A DNA stretch of 11,261 nucleotides from Tritrichomonas foetus (lineage: Eukaryota; Parabasalia; Tritrichomonadida; Tritrichomonadidae): positions 1 to 11,261 of the forward strand of contig MLAK01000102.1 of assembly GCA_001839685.1 (NCBI GenBank). Reading direction: 5' to 3'. A program made the translations under genes and the position numbers. Within the stretch, counting starts at the first letter, position 1, and each line of letters opens with the position of its first letter. The notes beneath the pieces were generated by a model. It saw nothing but the letters and a program-made list of their open reading frames with translations. It made no database searches and was not told where the DNA came from. Below are positions 10,201-11,261 of this stretch, piece after piece.

Positions 10201-10804
10201 AAATATTAGGCAATTAATACAAAACATGAATACAGAGGAATTAGGAAATTTACTCACCAAATATCATTCTAAACAAGAAAAAATCACAACTATTCGGGAA
10301 ATTGAGGAAATAAATTATCGGAAAACCGAATATTATCAGCAAAAATATCCAAGCTATAATGCTGATCTTTATGATAAGATTATTTTGGATATGGAACATA
10401 ATCATGAAACTGGATATATGGGTGAAGCATATGCTTATGAATTATTAATCAAATCCAAACACTTCAAAGAGGTTATCTGGATGTCTAAATCTGAAAGACC
10501 AACAGAAAACAGAATAATATTTAATAATACAATTTACTATATCCAAGAGAGTGGTGAACATTATGATATAAAAGCATTTGATTACAACAACAAAGTATAT
10601 TATTTTGAAGTCAAAGCAACTCAATATAGTGAATTAAATGCAAAATTGTGTTTCTTTATAAGTTATAATCAAATCCAATTTATAAATTCCGATATTTCCA
10701 AACCTAATAAATTTTTCATATTGGTTTCTAATGTGAGACAGAATCCAACAGCTATGATTTTTAGGTATACACAAGAAAACAGATTGGAACAGCTCATATA
10801 TTAA
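1235..10804 (+). CDS. Giant NO VEIN/sacsin-like protein: three GHKL ATPase modules plus NOV_C nuclease-like domain
   Basis: This is a 3,189-residue protein in one uninterrupted frame. Three tandem modules start near Y26, Y998 and Y1977. Each opens with a GHKL (HSP90-type) ATP-binding domain. The N boxes are E51/N55/D58, E1023/N1027/D1030 and E2002/N2006/D2009. The HNG boxes are at 84-86, 1055-1057 and 2034-2036. The glycine-rich lids GxFGTGF start at G112, G1084 and G2063. A conserved NSPxFE segment follows at N320, N1295 and N2269, then helical regions with PNQxG- or IPD-type motifs as in sacsin and NO VEIN. The C-terminus (about 3055-3189) is a NOV_C/DUF3883 domain with GE at 3063-3064, D3111 and E3125-V-K3127, a PD-(D/E)XK-like pattern. 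No signal peptide or membrane span is seen, so it should be cytosolic or nuclear. ATG 1235 is the first in-frame ATG and follows an Inr; the frame extends upstream only without an ATG. ATP binding is well supported; nuclease activity and biological role are inferred. Plant NO VEIN has a single ATPase, so the triplication is unusual. Confidence 0.88.
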   Translation: MKDSHHDSFVPKSMQLEKDMVMDGMYVANLFNRLRQLRSPSVVDQMRWPWELCQNAKDCIVGDPKHPTVDIEFYASQDEVIFRHNGTPFSGRSMYALLYKYSEGKENAETTGRFGTGFMTTITLSPVIEVRTDFIDYQKLIGFQATMYRDGDTKEKLLDGLRKMRESFKETDPDGYTTFTYKLQTDVNRDARDLGYESFKNYITQTLLFATTINSTKFKYFDNEINVKRGKVTKFEDISKIYFEVDSNSISRKRIFLMTSYNQPNDDLTKRFEQPRNLRLDVAVEIDENNNFIIEENKTCMYCTFPFVGSEEHQLPFILNSPDFEPDEERQSLLLKGEDFVVHSNSAGEKENVISIPKINKIILLKSIELFAKLLNFILSISGDSFYLLTNGILSASLIKNMDKIWYSHHFINNFRCLLSKSPIVNNCNGTRIELQNAYFPLYNSANMSHEQKEQLHELVRAYYGDDATCSFQESLNWDKRNWNELHFISILDLITLEEKNNNEYDDTHFEYLNQLIKYSAKYEIQLLQDYPIIPDMTLEKHSYNSNFSECKSVHDDMIRILDSLHTNWKKTHMHNKINGIKLHENYMKDAIDKCTQAIVQNEELSYVLVPYVLPNNNRRKMMYELTHTIIQIHLQDPYECQPIDESLWTQCDKYLINKMVSIISQFNQTQTNSRISDINQFLGFINNEPEKKLLNEYNLVPNKNNTLCKLFRLRDQSNISDEFKKVMKYCLNIDINDDEMNEQITEVKCKQQSTIEYYIDKIDTQFDKLTFNRKKELVKTIIKYLPDKEEVDLYEKQKKIQQLYIALISKSPDEIIPTNITKSSFWTKPNKFIIEMLLKPAVSKYLQFQDFLRDNNFSEEDGIEVLNKSYEFIHDGSNVPNQNGYMCEIQNLKCGKGIPQSFVKLIKYLKQIDYKDKVSDERVIHPNLQAFDFISFYDQANDALSKALEKEKYRNDNEIKKILAEMNVQPNNKSFALNFFSDSEQNSAQRKLLTNVYVANVKNRLKDLENPNENDKKRWGWELCQNAKDSISTTPEKRVKIVIIVSDDRIIFKHNGNPFTQDALLGLLYKFSEGKENNDKTTGKFGTGFLTTHILSRTVKLTSNFIESNGEIYRFSVTLDRRGSNKQQLIESVKRMEDSYKTIENEQDDFTIFEYELSTTLGKECAKLGLDSLKKELPLVLLFANEIESVTIEEKNCTTIYQLNDEKNQADENIKHVKCSINGNIMNKRFIFIQENVESQEFTKFKSSNSTIPISCALEIDEHNNIVSHKEQNSLYCSFPLIGSHEQLIPIIINSPAFEPLSERNGLRLQKVDNNIIDENVINKIILTNVVPMFQNIVNICIKEMICSLYLLTDGLINYFSSKLPDFDKVWYNNEFISKMRSILCQAPIIETENGFINLQDAVIPIYNLQNDFTSFSNNSSIVKDYYNLVHFIFPRQIITLDESKYWHNKTWKGLNRITLEDLIKREENSNEFCWEYINNLLSYTYQYDIKLIQNNSIIPDMNMQRHKFTPDIFFECKSVCDDLIEILEKIDSDWKSTHMHNKITGIKLSDHDMNAAIQEVNDIINNDHNKALIIVSYTNTIDKRRKKLFKLSQQILNNEYSEHKCQITDAKLWEACDSILITTIIDTIQNFESVSDKLCLINKFLHFLNTFEFKKLTTEKIIPNAKCELCYLSQLKGNTEINEQFKEMMNICFDKDINEVEIHPSITKIKCNECSTIDDYINFIDKNFPALNSEEKIVCSVTLLYTFPNPESTDLSLKQQSLYSIFQKVMESDAINLPENLSTFLSNIKEEQTNVTNEKLWSRANKEIIDFLAEKISSFSLFSEFIEHYNFENENQAIEFLNQCYQYIPYGKNIPNLKGNMKSIGDTIYLSDQCPDDILEFINKIEKGDNTREILARHGIKHPKLILYEVSVLYDKMHCIYGEIMEDEKKRDDPEIKRALMKLNFSSAGLTRNYFNTTNMNEGDKEKLRLFSKIYIANVKTRLHELQSPSNSVKKRCFWELTQNAKDTVSDDPSGKVDIEIILNKNEAIFKHNGKEFTQSTMLGLLYKFSEGKEENEHSTGRFGTGFLTTHIISPIVHITGDVRLDDGSLNGFSVTLNRKGDKTKELLEGFNATEASRKMEKDTFGQTTFKYPFIHKNSMKYAISSLQNIKENLPFVLLFCKHLNKYKINHFGDTIEFTCLYTAKAPIFEIQINTNGNITKRKFIKYSIKEKSKELTELYNRERYIEIDVAVEINEKNEIIPKGNENLFCVFPLVGSENIKLPVVINSPDFETTTERDSIYLKKEKEDKISNVNKKIFQRSRELFQLILNYCCDHNFGALYNFARGLNMKPQHEDNFSPEEFQKIFIYPLRSILQEARVFLSSEGKLEYLKNLSIPRYSTQYMDETSDFQHDFYSILEMVKPNIVDFSVSIEWCKMMWRKFPAISFEDFINEISSYKRIEYIPLEDDEKRFNFMNEFIPFVKKYDPTKFEEIPILPNQNHVFVLESVDLALAPDVNMEIVDLIHKMGKEWKATHISLKIISKPINNIHTINNAEKLIQDSINKRNAWILMSYIIQDSERRETMYQIAKKLKSSVNLTPIPLNNFHEEIWDKADKIIALDSLHILEANRHITSKLTIEWLNDTILFFIKQKFISKYELRERTIFPNQKGEFVDYETIQSDGIIYEELKHMLVKYCDVDCRDLLLDQGFTVDKPDNELTFDYYADEINKLFTTVKQKESKTPCIKNGAIYYKVCCQDVLIETKKYDSKCKSVARILIKYINTNDSSLRTTQKKLLDIYNTVKKCSLDSIELPGVMNNQTFKYIKNCILSSIVKTIKHCANIKNMKNCLEIDEDQCLEILKYLYSLAQVELIPNQLGDFCSDIKKLYIDKNIDSKIKEFQYKFDPENDCRKLLVHQNIKENPKLSIFNMMINQSICKMIDEKIYSTYQQYMKKPKDKYRSLINELFEYIDQNKYWEYFPRICSIKDTIIANIIITEQDRKFVSNLTHLPKNIRQLIQNMNTEELGNLLTKYHSKQEKITTIREIEEINYRKTEYYQQKYPSYNADLYDKIILDMEHNHETGYMGEAYAYELLIKSKHFKEVIWMSKSERPTENRIIFNNTIYYIQESGEHYDIKAFDYNNKVYYFEVKATQYSELNAKLCFFISYNQIQFINSDISKPNKFFILVSNVRQNPTAMIFRYTQENRLEQLIY
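1307..4222 (+). repeat. Module 1 of giant protein (residues about 25-996)
   Basis: First protein-level repeat unit, opening YVANLFNRLRQL. Its GHKL domain has WPWELCQNAKD at 48-58, RHNGTPF at 83-89 and GRFGTGF at 112-118, all with the residues expected for ATP binding. The middle part carries IIPDM near 534 and THMHNKI at 572, shared almost unchanged with module 2. Later it carries the PNQNG motif also found in the other copies. The end, NDNEIKKILAEMNV, has a direct counterpart at the end of module 2. Confidence 0.85.
4223..7159 (+). repeat. Module 2 of giant protein (residues about 997-1975)
   Basis: Second repeat unit, opening VYVANVKNRLKDL, offset by 972 residues from module 1. Its N box is WGWELCQNAKD (1020-1030), its HNG box KHNGNPF (1054-1060) and its lid GKFGTGF (1084-1090). 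All key GHKL residues are intact. THMHNKI recurs at 1539. The segment ends RDDPEIKRALMKLNF before the third module begins. Confidence 0.85.
7160..10069 (+). repeat. Module 3 of giant protein (residues about 1976-2945)
   Basis: Third repeat unit, opening IYIANVKTRLHEL, offset by 979 residues from module 2. The GHKL motifs CFWELTQNAKD (1999-2009), KHNGKEF (2033-2039) and GRFGTGF (2063-2069) are intact. The NSPDFE segment is at 2269. The central region is the most divergent of the three: THMHNKI becomes THISLKI at 2515, and IIPDM becomes ILPNQ. The end boundary is approximate, set by resemblance of the KENPKL...INELF stretch to the ends of modules 1 and 2. Confidence 0.78.
10397..10801 (+). other. 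NOV_C (DUF3883) domain of giant protein, PD-(D/E)XK-like
   Basis: Residues about 3055-3189. The order GYMGEAYAYELL (helix with GE at 3063-3064), EVIWMSK, HYDIKAF (D3111), YYFEVKAT (E3125, K3127) and FFISYNQIQF follows the NO VEIN C-terminal family pattern of GE, YDI, EVKxT and ISxNE. The acidic and lysine residues match the catalytic layout of PD-(D/E)XK nuclease folds. It sits once, at the end, after a linker of roughly 100 residues (2946-3050) that belongs to no module. Family placement is confident; cleavage activity is inference. Confidence 0.8.
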
Positions 10805-10805
10805 A
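10802..10805 (+). terminator. TAAA stop/poly(A) signal
   Basis: The stop codon TAA is followed by A, giving TAAA. In Trichomonas this tetranucleotide, often overlapping the stop codon, serves as the polyadenylation signal, with cleavage a short way downstream. A T-rich stretch (10818-10826) follows within 25 bases. In A+T-rich DNA TAAA alone is weak evidence, but its position is exactly as expected. Confidence 0.55.
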
Positions 10806-11261
10806 TTTGATAATATCTATTTTTTACAAAACGCATTTACTCATTTCGTAATTAATAAAATTATATATTTAAATTAGCCATACTCTTTTTTTTTACCACT
10901 TTCGGGAACAAAGATTTGTATAAAATGTTCTTCCCTGGGCAAGTACGACAGTATGATAAAAAATACTAGGAACTTCTCAGAAATTGATCTAATAATCACA
11001 ATTTAAGTGCAAATTAATTCACAATATGTTTCTTAAAATTTCTCCTTATTGTATTGTTGGTTATACAATCCAGTAGTAAGTAGAAAAATTAAACAAAAGT
11101 CTCTAACTTTAATTAGATTTTTATTTATTTATTATAAAAAATAGTAAAAATCCACATCTTTTCGGAATTCTAGAAAACTGATCAGTTCCATTTTCGAAAC
11201 AAGTGAAAATACATATTTCACCACATATATATTATGTTTGGGTCATTACGACCCCCTAAAA
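10806..11261. other. 3' flanking DNA without a gene
   Basis: A+T-rich DNA with no coding frame of note on either strand, no tRNA and no copy of the MITE termini. It contains three small dyad symmetries: ATTGTAT/ATACAAT at 11048-11069, the perfect palindrome AACTGATCAGTT at 11176-11187, and GGGTC/GACCC at 11240-11254. Confidence 0.6.
11240..11254. repeat. Short GGGTC-ATTAC-GACCC inverted repeat
   Basis: A 5-bp stem with a 5-base spacer in a locally G+C-rich patch, next to a CCCCC run and the right window edge. The base composition contrasts with the surrounding A+T-rich flank. It might be the end of another repeat continuing beyond the window, but nothing here proves that. Confidence 0.4.

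Noticed and set aside
1235..10804. Sacsin orthologue
   Set aside because: Modules are sacsin-like in the ATPase part, but there are no ubiquitin-like, DnaJ or HEPN domains. The C-terminus is NOV_C, so a NO VEIN-like description fits better.

Overview
The window looks like nuclear DNA of an A+T-rich, intron-poor protist, most probably a trichomonad (Trichomonas or Tritrichomonas type). Three things support this. A 9.57-kb coding sequence runs under the standard code with no intron. A TCATTATT initiator-like motif, close to the trichomonad Inr consensus TCA(+1)YTW, lies 17 bases before the first in-frame ATG. The stop codon is part of a TAAA tetranucleotide, the usual trichomonad poly(A) arrangement. 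No ribosome binding sites or bacterial operon structure are seen. The organism is an inference, not proven.

Layout. Positions 1-589 hold the N-terminal part of an unrecognised protein on the minus strand, running off the left edge and containing several undetermined bases. Positions 590-1234 are the intergenic space between this gene and a divergent plus-strand gene. That space holds a 30-base A tract (640-669), a 131-bp MITE-like element (699-829) with hAT-style TAGGG termini and an 8-bp target duplication, and about 380 bases with nothing I recognise before the Inr. Positions 1235-10804 are one giant gene of 3,189 codons. Positions 10805-11261 are A+T-rich 3' flank with small palindromes and no gene.

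The main gene encodes three tandem copies of a module of about 975 residues. Each copy begins with a GHKL/HSP90-type ATP-binding domain of the sacsin / NO VEIN kind, with N box ExxxNAxD, an HNG box and GxFGTGF. The protein ends in one NO VEIN C-terminal domain (NOV_C, formerly DUF3883), whose D-x13-ExK pattern is that of a PD-(D/E)XK nuclease fold. It therefore reads as a single-chain machine with three ATP-driven chaperone-like or clamp units feeding one nuclease-like domain. Domain relatives occur in plant NO VEIN and in many bacterial proteins, some tied to defence loci. The role in this organism is unknown. The triple repeat and its internal divergence pattern are the most notable content of the window.
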